DNA of 64,000 nt from Limnanthes douglasii subsp. nivea (Eukaryota; Streptophyta; Magnoliopsida; Brassicales; Limnanthaceae). The stretch lies in NCBI GenBank assembly GCA_036936605.1, contig JAUPFV010000001.1:348885081-348949080 (forward strand), in the 5' to 3' direction. The notes beneath the pieces were generated by a model. That model did no database searches and had not been told where the DNA came from. It saw only the letters and a list, made by a program, of their open reading frames with translations. This document shows positions 22,056 to 33,497 of this stretch, one piece after another (position 1 is the stretch's first letter; each line of letters begins with the position of its first letter). A program made the position numbers and the translations under genes.

Positions 22056-23333
22056 ATGGATACTATGGACAAGAACGACTTCCCGCCGTTGAATAAAGTG
22101 AATTTACCTTCTCAAGTAGCCTCTACAAACAAGCTGTATGCTGATGTTGTGCGGAAAAAGGTTGCCAATCCTGAATTTAGGTCAGAATGTGTGGTTGCTT
22201 ATGAAGACCATAATAAGGTAACGTTTGCAAGAAAGGTTAAAGAAGATCTTCGGTCACTGTCAAGATGCACTCTTGTTGCAAAATTCAATGAAGGGATACC
22301 CAAAAGACACGCTTTACAGAGTTTCCTTGAGTCTTTTAAATTCAAGGGTAGATTTTCGTACGTTACAATAGACTCGCGACAGATCCTCGTGGAGTTCGAT
22401 ATTCTTGAAGATGCAGGCAGGCTTTGGGTCAACAGATTCTGGAAGGTAGATGGGAAGTTAATGAGGGTAATAAAGTGGTGTCCTGACAGTTCGAGAAGTT
22501 TTGAGTGCCCTGAGGCTCTGCTTTGGGTTCGTTTTGAGAAGGTTACTGAATTTATGTACAACAGTTCCATGATTCATGCTTTGGCTTCATCGTTGGGAGT
22601 AGTTCATCATGTTGTTATCCCTGAAGTTAACAGGGCTAGTTGGAACGCTTGTTATGCATTAATAGAAATAGATGTTTCTCGTGTATTGAAGAGAAGGTTG
22701 TGTGTGGACTTTGAGGATGGGCAAGAGTATGTTATAAACGTAAGTTACAAGAATGCGCCAAGTTACTGCAATATCTGCCACCATATAGGGCATGAGTCTG
22801 ATTTATGCAAGAAGAATCAAAACATGGAATCCAAGAATGATAAAGATCAAGAAAAGATTGATATTAATGAAGGAAAGAGTTTACAACAGGAGGTGTTACA
22901 AGAAGTTGATAAGAAAGACAATGCTGCAAAGGCTACAAGAATCCAGACTTTTACACAGGTTTACAAGAGGAAATTAAAGTCAATTGTCACAAAAAAAGAC
23001 AGACCATATGTTTCTTGTCCCTCAACTAATGTGGGAAGCCCAGTGATTGATAAATCTGCTTCAACTAATCATGATATTATCAGCGCTCTTCAAAATCTTG
23101 AAGAGGAAGAAAACTGTCAAGATAGGTTGCAAGTTTCTTCTAGTGGTGGAAAGGTTGGGAGCTACAATCCTTCTCCACGAGCGAGTTCCAATGAGGTTGA
23201 TCAAGACTTTGAGACAGTCATTTCTAGGAAGATTAAAGCTGCAAACAAGAGTAGTGACTCAAATAGATTAATTATAAACTCTCTTAGTAAGAGAGAAAAG
23301 ATAGCTAAACATTCTGTGTCTGATAATGATTAA
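22056..23333 (+). CDS. LINE C ORF1, nucleic-acid-binding protein with zinc knuckle
   Basis: 425 residues from the ATG at 22056. The open frame extends upstream without a better ATG. The N-terminal half (residues about 55-190) has the layout of the DUF4283 domain common to plant LINE ORF1 and gag-like proteins. A CCHC knuckle follows as CNICHHIGHESDLC at about residues 238-251. The tail is Lys/Glu/Ser-rich and low in complexity. It likely coats the LINE RNA with ORF2 protein. The frame is intact. It ends 8 nt inside ORF2 (ATGATTAA overlap), so ORF2 may be reached by termination-reinitiation; that is inference. Confidence 0.82.
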   Translation: MDTMDKNDFPPLNKVNLPSQVASTNKLYADVVRKKVANPEFRSECVVAYEDHNKVTFARKVKEDLRSLSRCTLVAKFNEGIPKRHALQSFLESFKFKGRFSYVTIDSRQILVEFDILEDAGRLWVNRFWKVDGKLMRVIKWCPDSSRSFECPEALLWVRFEKVTEFMYNSSMIHALASSLGVVHHVVIPEVNRASWNACYALIEIDVSRVLKRRLCVDFEDGQEYVINVSYKNAPSYCNICHHIGHESDLCKKNQNMESKNDKDQEKIDINEGKSLQQEVLQEVDKKDNAAKATRIQTFTQVYKRKLKSIVTKKDRPYVSCPSTNVGSPVIDKSASTNHDIISALQNLEEEENCQDRLQVSSSGGKVGSYNPSPRASSNEVDQDFETVISRKIKAANKSSDSNRLIINSLSKREKIAKHSVSDND

Positions 23334-26300
23334 AATCATTAGTTGGAACGCAAGAGGAATACACAACAATCCTACGATTGCAAGGTTAAAATTTATTGTT
23401 AAAAAGGAAAAAGTCATGCTGGTAACTATACAGGAGCCAATGGCCAGGATAGACAAGATTGAAATGGTTGCAAGAAGAATTGGGTTTGAGAACTTTGTGT
23501 CAAATGTTTCAAATAAAGTTTGGATGTTTTGGTCTAGTGAGCTAACTATTTCTGTTATAGAGGATCATGATCAGTATTTACACATGAAGCTAAATAAGGC
23601 TGCATTTAACTGTTGTCTCACCTCAGTTTATGCAAAAAACACAAGAATTCAAAGAAGGATACTATGGAGTCAACTAAGTAGCATCACCTGTAATGTGCCT
23701 TGGGTTTGTGCTGGATACTTCAACACGACTAGAAGCCCTGATGACCAGCTGCATTGCAGAAATTATGATGAGAGTAGTGCTGAGGAGTTCAACGAGTTTA
23801 TAAGACTCTGCAAACTGGAAGTGCCTGCTCATATTGTCTCCCGTTATACCTGGAGTAACAAAAACAACTGGAAGAGGTTAGATTGGGTATTGACCAACCA
23901 GGAAATGCTTAATAACTTAAGCATCCAGGTTTGTCACATGGTCAGAACGTGTTCTGACCATGCTCCACTGTTAATCTCTATTAGTAAGAACTTAAACGAT
24001 GTTTTAAATAAAAAGAAGGGATCTTTCAAGTTTATCAATGCTTCGACAAATCATCCAGAGTTCTTGACTATGGTAAGTCAGAACTGGTCCAAGCATTGCT
24101 ATGGTGAAGATAGCTCTATTTTCTGGTACAAACTCAAAAGGTTGAAAAAACATTTAAAAAGTTGGAATTTTAATACATTTGGAAACATTTTTTGTAAAGT
24201 AAAAGAGGCTATCACTGAAGTTGAGAAATGTGAATTACTTCATCAAACAAATAAGACTGACATCTCTAAATCTAACCTATCTAAGGCTAACAGCATTCTT
24301 ATCCTTGCATTAAAGGATGAAGAAAGTTTTTGGAAGCAAAAATGCTTCAACAATTGGTTAAGTGACTGTGATGGTAATACTAAACTCTATCACAGTTATG
24401 TAACTAAAAAAAGAAAGACTAACATTATTGCTGGAGTTAAACATAATGATAATTGGCTTACAGATCAAAAGGAGATAGCCTCTTCTGCTGTGGAATACTT
24501 TAAAATGAGCTTATCGCATGTACCTGATGATAATGATTCTGTTAGTGATCAGGATTCTATATTAAACAATATTCCTAAGTTGGTTTTGGACAGGGAAAAC
24601 ATTGAGATCATGAAACCAGCATCTAGTGAGGAGGTGTGGACTACAATAAATGAAATGAAGAAAGACAGCGCACCAGGAACAGATGGGTTTAATAATTTTT
24701 TTCTTAAGCAATGCTGGGAAATAATTAAGTGTGATTTGTGTAATGCAATAAATGCTTACCTAGCTGGCAGTGATATCCCAAAGGGTGTGTTTGCCACTGG
24801 GATTGTGCTGGTCCCTAAGCTGGCAAACCCAATAACCTGGAACAATTATCGACCATTAAGCATGTGCACAATTGTGAATAGACTATTCTCTGCCCTCATT
24901 AATAGGAGAATATCTAATATTCTGCCTAGAATCATATCTAGAGGGCAGAGTGCCTTTGTGAAAGACAGAATGATTCATGAAAATGTTTTAATCATGAAAG
25001 AAATGTTACACAATATAAAAAGAAAGCCTTCTAAAGGCAACATTATAATGCAATTAGACATGACTAAAGCGTTTGATAGGATGTCACACTCCTTTGTGAT
25101 TAAAACATTAAAATGTTTTGGTTTTTCAGAAGATTCTGTTTCTTTGATATACAAACTAATTTCAAATGTTATGTTATCAGTGCTAATCAATGGTTCTAGC
25201 TCTGGTTACTTCCCTCAAAAGTCTGGATTAAGACAAGGAGATCCTTTATCTCCTTGCCTTTTTATCCTGGCTCAAGAAGCCCTTTTGAGGGGGCTAGAAA
25301 ACCTATATGCAGCAAATAACAAACTACAGTATTATATTAAAACAGGTTATGTCTTACCATGCCTTGCCTTTGCAGATGATGTGGTAATATTTACCAATAG
25401 CTCTCCATCTTCAATAAGTAGCCTGAGTTACCTGCTGAACAAGTACCAACATGAGTCAGGGCAAATGATCAATGTAAACAAGACAAAAGTAATAACTTCT
25501 ACAAGATGCTCAAGGTCAAATATTGCAAGGATCAATACTACAATGGGATATGAAACAGTCAATGCTCCATTCAACTATCTGGGGATTACTATTGCTGATA
25601 GCAATAAAGGAAAGTTCTATTCTGCTCTCTTAGCCAAAGTTTTTAATAAAATAAATGAATGGGATTTGAAGAACCTGTCTTATAGTGGCAGATTGTCACT
25701 TATAAGGCATGTTCTTCATCCCATTATCTTTTATTGGATGCAAAACTGTTTTATACCAAATAATATATTAAATAAAATTGAACTTGTTTTCAATAAATTT
25801 TTATGGAGATCTAAGGTAAACGAGAGTGCTATTCACTGGACTAGTTGGAGGAAACTATGTCATCCTTTTGAGGAGGGTGGTTTAAATGTTAAATCACTCT
25901 CTGATATACAACTCTCATTTGCTTTTAAACTATGGTATAGTTTTAGAAAAGGAAAATCACTTTGGTCAGAGCTGATATATAAAACCTATTGTTTAGAAAG
26001 ACATCCTATAGTTGCTAAGTGTGGGATTGGAGACTCTATTATATGGAAGGGTCTCTGTGCTATAAGGGAAAAGGCTGAACAATATATTCATTGGAAGATT
26101 GGCTGTGGGAACGTTGATTTTTGGAGGGACTCATGGCACAACATGAGTCCTATAATTTCTGATAGAAACTCATGGTACATTCCAGCAAAAGTAAAAACGT
26201 TTTGGAACAATGAAGGTTGGGACTCTAGTATACTGTCTTCACTATCATATGAAAGGCAGCAACATATAAATGGGATTACTATTGCACATGATAAAGAAGA

Positions 26301-27399
26301 CAGTATAGAGTGGATTTTATCAAATGATAAAAAATTTAATACAAAGAAAACTTGGGAAACAATAAGAGTTAAAAATGACAGTTCTCTGTTTTTTAAGAAA
26401 ATTTGGCACAGTTTTATACCTTCAAAGTTTTCTTTTCTTTGCTGGAAAATACTAAAGGGATTTATTCCCACTGATAATATTCTATCAAAAAAGCACTTCA
26501 TAATAGTTTCAAAATGTCAATTTTGCTGCAATTCTGAGAACTTAAAACATCTCTTTGTGAATTGCAGCTATGCTTGACATCTTTGGAACTATTATGGTAT
26601 AGTGTTCAAAGTTCCAGTTAGACGATACATGAATCTAAGACATATGCTTTGGGTGTGGTTTAAGACTGTTGGTAACAAGTTCCATATTAACCAAATTGTA
26701 CCACAACTGATAATATGGACAATTTGGTTAAACAGGAACCATAGCAAAAATGACAAGCCTGTTGACAGCTTTAACAATGCAGTTAATAGGATTAACAGGT
26801 TTATATTGGCAATAGACTTGAGATTAAAGTCTAAGCACTGGTTATATGTGGAAGATGCAGGGTTCAAAATTGGAGTGCAATCAATATGCAAGAGAAGAGT
26901 AACTTACCGGAGTTGGAGAGCTCCTGCCCTGGGAAGAATTAAAATCAACACGGACGGGGCGTGCGATTTCACCGGAGAAGCAGCTGGTGGATTTGTGGTT
27001 AGAGATCATCGAGGGGACTGTATTGAAGGGGCTGGCTTTGTGTTTGGAAAGCTCAGTCCTTTGCAAGCAGAGAGGAGAGCATTCATCGAAGCTCTCCTGC
27101 TTTGCCACAAAAGACGATGGACGAACGTGGATTTAGATCTGGACTGTCTGACGTTGGTTAAAAATGTGAAGGAGGACTCAATGATTTGTAAGGCTACTGA
27201 GTTGTGTAAGGCTTTGATTCATCCATCCATGAAGGTCAGTCATGTATCCAGATCGGAAAACATGGCTGCCGACTGGATTTCGAAACAGTCAAGGGTGGAG
27301 AAGAAGGATTGTAGATTTGATAGCTTAGAAATTCCTAACGCCCTACTAGCTATTATGGTTCTTGATAGCATGGGTGTAGGGTATATTGACCCCGGTTGA
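23326..27399 (+). pseudogene. LINE C ORF2: endonuclease, reverse transcriptase, zinc finger, RNase H
   Basis: A 1,358-codon frame broken only by TGA at 26575-26577, where LINE B has Trp. AP-endonuclease: SWNARGI (residues 5-11), QEP (about 37), SDHAPL (about 213). The usual GDFN reads GYFN, so a catalytic Asp is replaced by Tyr. RT: NNYRPLSMCT, QLDMTKAFDRMSH, SGLRQGDPLSPCLF and catalytic FADDVVIF (about 25371-25394). Zinc-binding part: FLCWK...CQFCCN...HLFVNC (26430-26570). RNase H: NTDGAC (26947), AERRAF and DLDC, keeping the D, E and D positions, then a C-terminal AADWI. The protein would nick target DNA and prime reverse transcription. Two defects make activity in cis unlikely. Confidence 0.88.
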
Positions 27400-27628
27400 A
27401 AGAGATGGACCTGAGGAACTCGATTTCAAGGCTGAAAGAGAGAAGAAAGGGAAGACTCTGATGAAAGTAGGGTTTCAATTGGGGTTGAATCAGTTCATGT
27501 AATTGGGTCGGATAATTGAGAAGACCTGATAGCCCATGTTTGGGCCTTTGTCTTCTCACTTGATGGGTCACTTTTGGGCGGACCTTTTGTACTGATTGAT
27601 TAAAAATAATAAAAATTGCAGTTACTAT

Positions 27629-27642
27629 AAAAAAAAAAAAAA
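27629..27642 (+). other. Poly(A) tail of LINE C
   Basis: 14 A residues close the LINE 3' UTR. TTTATTATATTAT follows, then the right copy of the 17-bp repeat. Confidence 0.75.
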
Positions 27643-27654
27643 TTTATTATATTA

Positions 27655-27671
27655 TATTATATGAGATGGGT
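27655..27671. repeat. Right 17-bp direct repeat flanking the LINE nest
   Basis: Exact copy of 7833-7849. Host sequence leading to cyclin T begins after it. Confidence 0.7.
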
Positions 27672-28879
27672 CATTCGAAAAATATGACATCTTTCGGTTA
27701 AATTTTGAAGATTATTTTGAAAAGTAAAAAAATTGAAAGTACTTTTTATGAAAACAAAACTTTTGGTGGTATAGTATGGAGTAATATTTTCTTCTAATAT
27801 TTCATATGATCAACTCCGGCTACTGAAAGTCGTGTATTTGCTTGCTCCATCACCCTCTGCTCTCGTGTTCTATTTGACGTCGCGTTTTCTAGGGTTACTT
27901 TTTTATTTTCCTGCACTAACGACACCCGCTCCTTTTTCCGGCGATTGAATTGAGAATCAGAGTAATTTCGATTGTTATGGTCTGTTTTTCTCTGTTCAAT
28001 CTTACACTAGCTATTGTATCCTTAGGGTAGCGATTCTTTGTTATTGATCTTTTTCGCGTTTTCTCATCTGTGGTTTTTGTCTCGTCGAATCGGTAGTCGG
28101 TATATAGTTTCTCGGTTTTCTTATAAAAATACAATTGGGTTTTGGGGTTTCGCTTTGGATCCTCTGTAATTTTTGTTGGATTTTATTAGAAACTGAAACG
28201 ATTGATATAGATTTCCATGTGTGGAGTCTGCTCTTCAATCGTATAGGGAATAACTACTTCGATGATCTTTGGAAACTTTGTTAGCTGTTTCTTTGTTTTA
28301 GCGATAGAACTCGATTCTAGGGTTCTTATATTTCTTGTGTTGTACTGTTCTTTTAAATATCTGAAATTGCTGCTCACGTGTGTCTAAGCACAATAAATTG
28401 GATGTATAGTGAGGCAAAGATGTGTATCTAGTTGCATTGCAACCTTTAGATATCTTGTGGGTGGATGGCTACTCACCTTCTAATACTTTCTTGAGCTGTG
28501 TTTTATGGATTCTGATATTGGGAAACAATATATAGTAAAACTGAATCTTTGTTCTTGTTTGAAAAATAAACAATTTTATCATACTTAATGGATTTTTTCG
28601 TTAAACCAAATGCTTTGTTACTTTGTCGTTGTGTTTCTTTGCCTTGTTATGTCATGTTTGAGCGCTCATACTAAGAAAATTTGGTACAAGATCAGTAATA
28701 GTTTACCTAACTTCTTTAAATATTAACTGTTCTGACACTATGTTCTTACTTGATTACCGAGTATTCATACCCTCTTATGTATTATTATTACAGTTGTTTT
28801 ATTCAGCTCATTACATCACGTTTCTTATCAGTTTGTTTATATAAACGGGGCAGCCATAGCTTAGATTTAGAAGATAACG
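27672..28879 (+). promoter_or_regulatory. Promoter and leader region of the cyclin T gene
   Basis: About 1.2 kb between the LINE nest and the cyclin T ATG. A pyrimidine-rich stretch with TCTAGGGTTA (telo-box-like, about 27888-27897) and TTTTTCCGGCGA (27930-27942) looks like a plant core promoter or 5' UTR. A leader intron is plausible: a CAG at about 28849-28851 lies 29 bp before the ATG. Exact transcription start and leader intron borders cannot be fixed from sequence. Confidence 0.4.
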
Positions 28880-31800
28880 ATGGCTGGAGTGTTGCCTGGA
28901 GAATCCTCAGTTATCACAGCATCTGATAGTTGGCCTTCCAAAAATTCCCTTGAGAACCAAGAGGTGGAAGTTGGTCTCTGGTATTTTTCTAGAAAAGAAA
29001 TTGAGGAGAATTCTCCGTCTAGGAGAGATGGCATTGATTTAAAGAAGGAAACCTATCTGCGCAAGTCTTACTGCACCTATTTGCAAGCCTTAGGCATGAG
29101 ACTGAAAGTGTAAGGTTTCGACCACTTAATAGTTGATCAAGGTTTCGCTTCGTCAGCTATGCGTATGGTGGTTTCTTACTTTAGTGTAAAACATTCAATT
29201 TATGGTGGTAATTATAATTCCTGCCATGGTAAGCACTTACATAATGTTCTCCATCATATTTGAGAATTAAAGAAAAACACCCTTCTCAAAGCATTCAACA
29301 AAAAAATCGTCCAAAAGAAGTACCTCTATATGGTAGTTTCATATATCAATAATAACATAATCGTTATATATCGTACGCTGGTTGCCTCCTTATATCTTAG
29401 TATGGACCACTTTATTAAATTCTATATGAGAGTGGGGCTTATGAGGACGGAATATATTACGTTTCTACGTATATGCTTAAAAACATTAATATTTGCCTGG
29501 ACATGAAACCTTTTTAAATTTAGTTTCTACGGCATTATGATGGAAACCAGTTTGAACTTTTTCTTCCGAATCTGATGTCATTAATTACCCCTCAATGCAG
29601 TCCGCAGGTAACAATAGCTACAGCTATTATATTTTGTCACCGGTTCTTCATTCGTCAATCACATGCAAAGAATGACAGAAGGGTGAGTTACTCTTCTCAT
29701 ATTAATTTATTAAATCTACTTATTGAAACCGAATTTTATATGTTTGGGTTTGATCATTGGAGCATCTGATGCTCTTATCGTTCTCGCCTGATTGTAGGAC
29801 AATGCGTGTGTGTCTCTGCAGTAACCCTACTTATTTGAGAGTACTGTTAGAATGTTAATTGTAGTTTTCTAGATATTACAACTATCATTATTTAAAATAG
29901 GGTACCCAAAATATGATTTCAATGTAGAATATTATGCGATCACATAAAGGTGTCAAGAAGCTGGCTATTTTGCTTGGTGTCTCGTGCTTGTAAACTTTTA
30001 AACTCTACCTTTCTTATGCATGTTGGAAGCACTCTTAGTATTTTGTATGTACGTCGTGTATCGGTTTCAAGTTTTGTCACCACGCATTTCGATACCTATC
30101 TCTAGGTTATATGTTTACCCAGCGGCTGGTATATTCTGTATCTGAATTTCTTAAATATATATAGCATCATAATATACACGGTCTGGGTGGCATTTAGTTA
30201 ATTTTGTTTAATGATCCAAAATGATAGCTGGAGGATGTTATAATATGGGTTTTTGCCTTCTGATTTTTTATGAAAACCTTATGTGATTACAAAAATCATT
30301 CAACACGTTAATATAAAGATTAATTGCTAATCAAAGGTAGTGGTAGGACGAAATTTGGACATGAAGTATTCAACAATAGGGTCTGGATCGTTGGTGGCCA
30401 AATTGGGTATATTACCTAAAATGGGATTGGTTGAAAGATTATAAATTTATAATGGATTTTTTGCTTTTTGGTCTTTGATGAAATTTTTATGAATTAAATT
30501 TTGCATAGACTTTCTAATAATTAAATACAAGATACTATACACATAACAAGAAATTAATGCATGGTAAGATGTTGTCTGCTCCTATTCGCATGTCGGAGTT
30601 TGGCAGCTTAAGATACAATGGTAACTACTAACCCAGCATTGCAGAAGTCTGATGGTTGAATTTCTGAAAGACAAATGGACAAATATATATCGGCTAGATG
30701 AATTGTGCTGGCTGAAATAGCATTGATCTGTCGCATTTAACTCCATACAATTTCTGTGCAGACTATTGCGACCGTGTGCATGTTCCTTGCTGCGAAGGTT
30801 GAAGAGACTCCTCGTCTACTGAAGGATGTCATTATAGTTTCATATGAAATTATTCACAAGAAGGATCCTGCTGCGGCCCACAGGATTAAACAGAAGGTGA
30901 CTCTTTCATATATCTGAATAGTATAGGTCTCCTATTACTTCCACTTCTTTCTCTCTCTCTCTCTCTCTCAAATTGAAGGGGTGGCTTGCATGTAGTAAAT
31001 TGTTTTACCTCTATACTAAAAAAATAAATTCAAAATTGTTTGAAATAATCAAATTGTGTTTATACTTGATGAAATAGTTTAATTCTCTGAATAATGATTT
31101 TTAATTTTGTTATTCTGCTTTTGCACGTCCAGGCAATACATCGAACACCATTACAACTCCTTTTTTGTGATTGTAATTTGCTTGCTCTATTCGATCTTTT
31201 ATGTAGGAAGTGTATGAACAACAAAAAGAGCTTACTTTGGTCGGAGAAAAGGTTTTACTTGCTACGTTAGGCTTTGACCTCAATGTTCATCACCCTTATA
31301 AACCCCTTGTTGGTGCAATAAAGAAGTTCAAGGTTGCCCAGAATGCGCTTGCACAAGTGGCATGGAATTTTGTTAATGACGGGTATGCACATTAAAAGGC
31401 TCTTTCCCTCCAAACTTGTGATTATGTTTCATACTTACCTCCTTCGTCGCACACTCAAACCGACTTGCAGGCTGCGGACGTCTCTCTGCTTGCAGTTTAA
31501 ACCCCATCACATTGCAGCAGGTGCCATTTTCCTCGCTGCCAAGTTCCTCAGAGTGAAGCTACCATCAGAAGGTGACAAAGTTTGGTGGCAAGAATTTGAC
31601 GTCACACCACGCCAGTTAGAGGGTTGGTATTATTTTCTTTTTTCTCATATTATAAGATTGTGGACATTTGATGGGACAACTTACGAGGACTTCTCCTTGA
31701 ATATTATAGTATGATATAATTGGTTCTAGGCATACGTTGACATGTAGATTTTGCTTGTTAGTGTGCGATGGGTGCTGCTCATATGACTCGACTGTCTTTT

Positions 31801-32855
31801 TTTTTGTTTTTAGACGCTGCATTTTATTGAGGATTCCCTGCAATGATAAGTTGATAACAATTGTATGTATTTCAGAGGTTAGCAATCAAATGCTCGAGCT
31901 ATATGAGCAAAACAGAGTTCTTCCGTCTCAAGGGAGTGAAATGGAGGGAAGCACGGGTGTTAGTGGAGCATCTTATTGTGGCGCTGCGAAAACAACTGTA
32001 ACTGATGAACGTGATTCTAGGAAAATATCTACAAACTCAGCACCTGAAAATCCATATGCTGATCATGAGGCTCCATCAAGAGATATGAAAAATCATAGCA
32101 ATGATAATGGGAGTAGGGAGATGGGTAGTGTCATAACTGATCACAAGCTTGATGGAGAGAAGAAAGATAATCAGCACCATGAAGAAGTTGTCCCTCATAA
32201 TGAGAACACTGCAGAAGTCTCTCGAAACGGTACGCCAGAATTAAAGCGATTTAAGGGTGAAGACAGGAAACAGAGTAATGGTACAACTGAAACAGCCGAA
32301 GTAGGAGAATGTAAGGGTGATAGCACCCAGCTTAAACCTGCTAACGTGGTTGGCCGGAAATGGGATCTTACTGATGGTCCAATTGGGCAGTCACCAAAGG
32401 AAACAATAAAGATCGACAGAGATAAAGTGAAAGCTAAATTTGAGAAAACGAAAAAGGCTCGCCTTCAAAAGGCAATGAAAAGAGATGCAATGGATGAAGA
32501 TGATCTTATCGAAAGAGAGATTGAAGAAGGACTTGAATTTGCAGTAGAGGAACAAGAAAAAATACCAAAGTCAGAGAATGACTATGAGAGTAAGAAACAT
32601 GAAGAAATGTTAGAGGTTAACAACTTGAACATGAAGGGACATACTGCATTTGAGGGATTAAGAGTGCCAAAGGCAGAGGAAGGGGATACATCCTGCCCTT
32701 ACCCAATGTTTAACAACAGAAAGAGGAAGACCCCACCAGGGAGGCATTTAGAAGAAAAGAAAAGGCTCTCTCCTGGATCAACTTACTACAACCATGATAC
32801 AGCTGATGATCGATGCTTAAGTAGTAACTTTGTAGAGAACCCACAGCCAATATAG
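28880..32855 (+). CDS. CYCT1: Cyclin T (CYCT1-type), regulatory subunit of P-TEFb
   Basis: Six coding exons: 28880-29109, 29601-29682, 30762-30896, 31207-31382, 31471-31622 and 31876-32855. All introns are GT-AG and the joined frame is 1,755 nt (584 residues). This is close to Arabidopsis CYCT1;4 and CYCT1;5. The two cyclin folds span about residues 30-265: [79 protein letters not shown] and [13 protein letters not shown]. The C-terminal half is hydrophilic, with a Lys-rich coiled segment near [20 protein letters not shown]. The partner is CDK9-type kinase (CDKC in plants), which phosphorylates the RNA polymerase II tail in the nucleus to release elongation. The frame looks intact. Which paralogue it is remains undecided. 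Confidence 0.93.
30951..30969. repeat. CT microsatellite in cyclin T intron 3
   Basis: (CT)n run of about 19 bp within the intron between exons ending 30896 and starting 31207. Confidence 0.8.
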
Positions 32856-33257
32856 TGGTGTACTAACATGTGAGGTTACAATGTCATGCATGCATGGTCG
32901 ATATGACCTTTGGATTTTGATCATTTTCCATTGGCGTGATTTATCGACGGTGATATTAGGTAATGGCATCTAATTAGTCTAGTTATGGATTTTGTCCTTA
33001 CAGCAGATGTTGGCATAGTAAATTTTTTTAGTGCAGTGGTTTCCCTGTAATTTTAAGTGCAGTTTCTTTTTAACATTTTCGGATGTTCTAAATATTTATA
33101 TCGGCCCGATTTCAACCCAAAGAAACACCAAAGTTTTGTCACGTAAAGTTTCTATCTTAAATTTTACAAAATCGTTGGAGGTGAATAGAATTTGATAATG
33201 TAATAACAATAGAAGTGCTCAAGGCTTATGTGAGCCACACGACCATATCACAAAATT
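32856..33257. other. Cyclin T 3' UTR and intergenic spacer
   Basis: A T-rich stretch after the cyclin T stop with no clear single poly(A) signal. It then grades into the psaF promoter. No other gene is seen. Confidence 0.5.
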
Positions 33258-33497
33258 TCTTATCCAAGAAAAATATATAATTTATTGCCGAAAGAGAGAG
33301 CTATAGATATAGCGAATCTAAAATCTCACGCTGAACAAAATTCAGCGAATCAAAACCTTACACGTCAGATTTCTCACTCTAACCTTATCCCAGTGTTTGA
33401 TCACTATTTCGAATCTTAACCATAACTCTCTAAAGCTCGCATTCATTTTCTTTTCCTTCTTCACCAAACAAACCTTAAGAGAAAAGATAACACAACA
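33258..33497 (+). promoter_or_regulatory. psaF promoter with I-box and ACGT motifs
   Basis: Two I-box cores (GATAAG on the minus strand) lie at 33258-33264 and 33383-33389, with a CACGTCA bZIP-type site at 33361-33367 between them. This combination is usual in light-regulated photosynthesis promoters. A CT/A-rich leader runs to the ATG at 33498. The TATA box is not certain. Confidence 0.45.

Larger units (their letters stand above)
21404..27642 (+). mobile_element. Nearly full-length LINE (LINE C)
   Basis: Plus-strand LINE with a 5' leader (about 21404-22055, left limit inferred), ORF1 (22056-23333), ORF2 (23326-27399, one stop), a 3' UTR of about 230 bp and a 14-nt poly(A) at 27629-27642. 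It follows LINE B in the same orientation. A weak TTATTAT match at 21397-21403 and just after the poly(A) could be its own target duplication. It is the best preserved LINE in the window. Confidence 0.85.

Noticed and set aside
7617..27671. CRISPR-like or phage-like systems in the repeat-rich regions
   Set aside because: The direct repeats are LTRs, target duplications or tandem repeats of a plant genome; no spaced short repeats with unique spacers were seen.
31737..31875. Upstream extension of the last cyclin T exon as a separate ORF
   Set aside because: It is intron sequence; the TTTCAG acceptor at 31875 and the spliced frame explain the exon.
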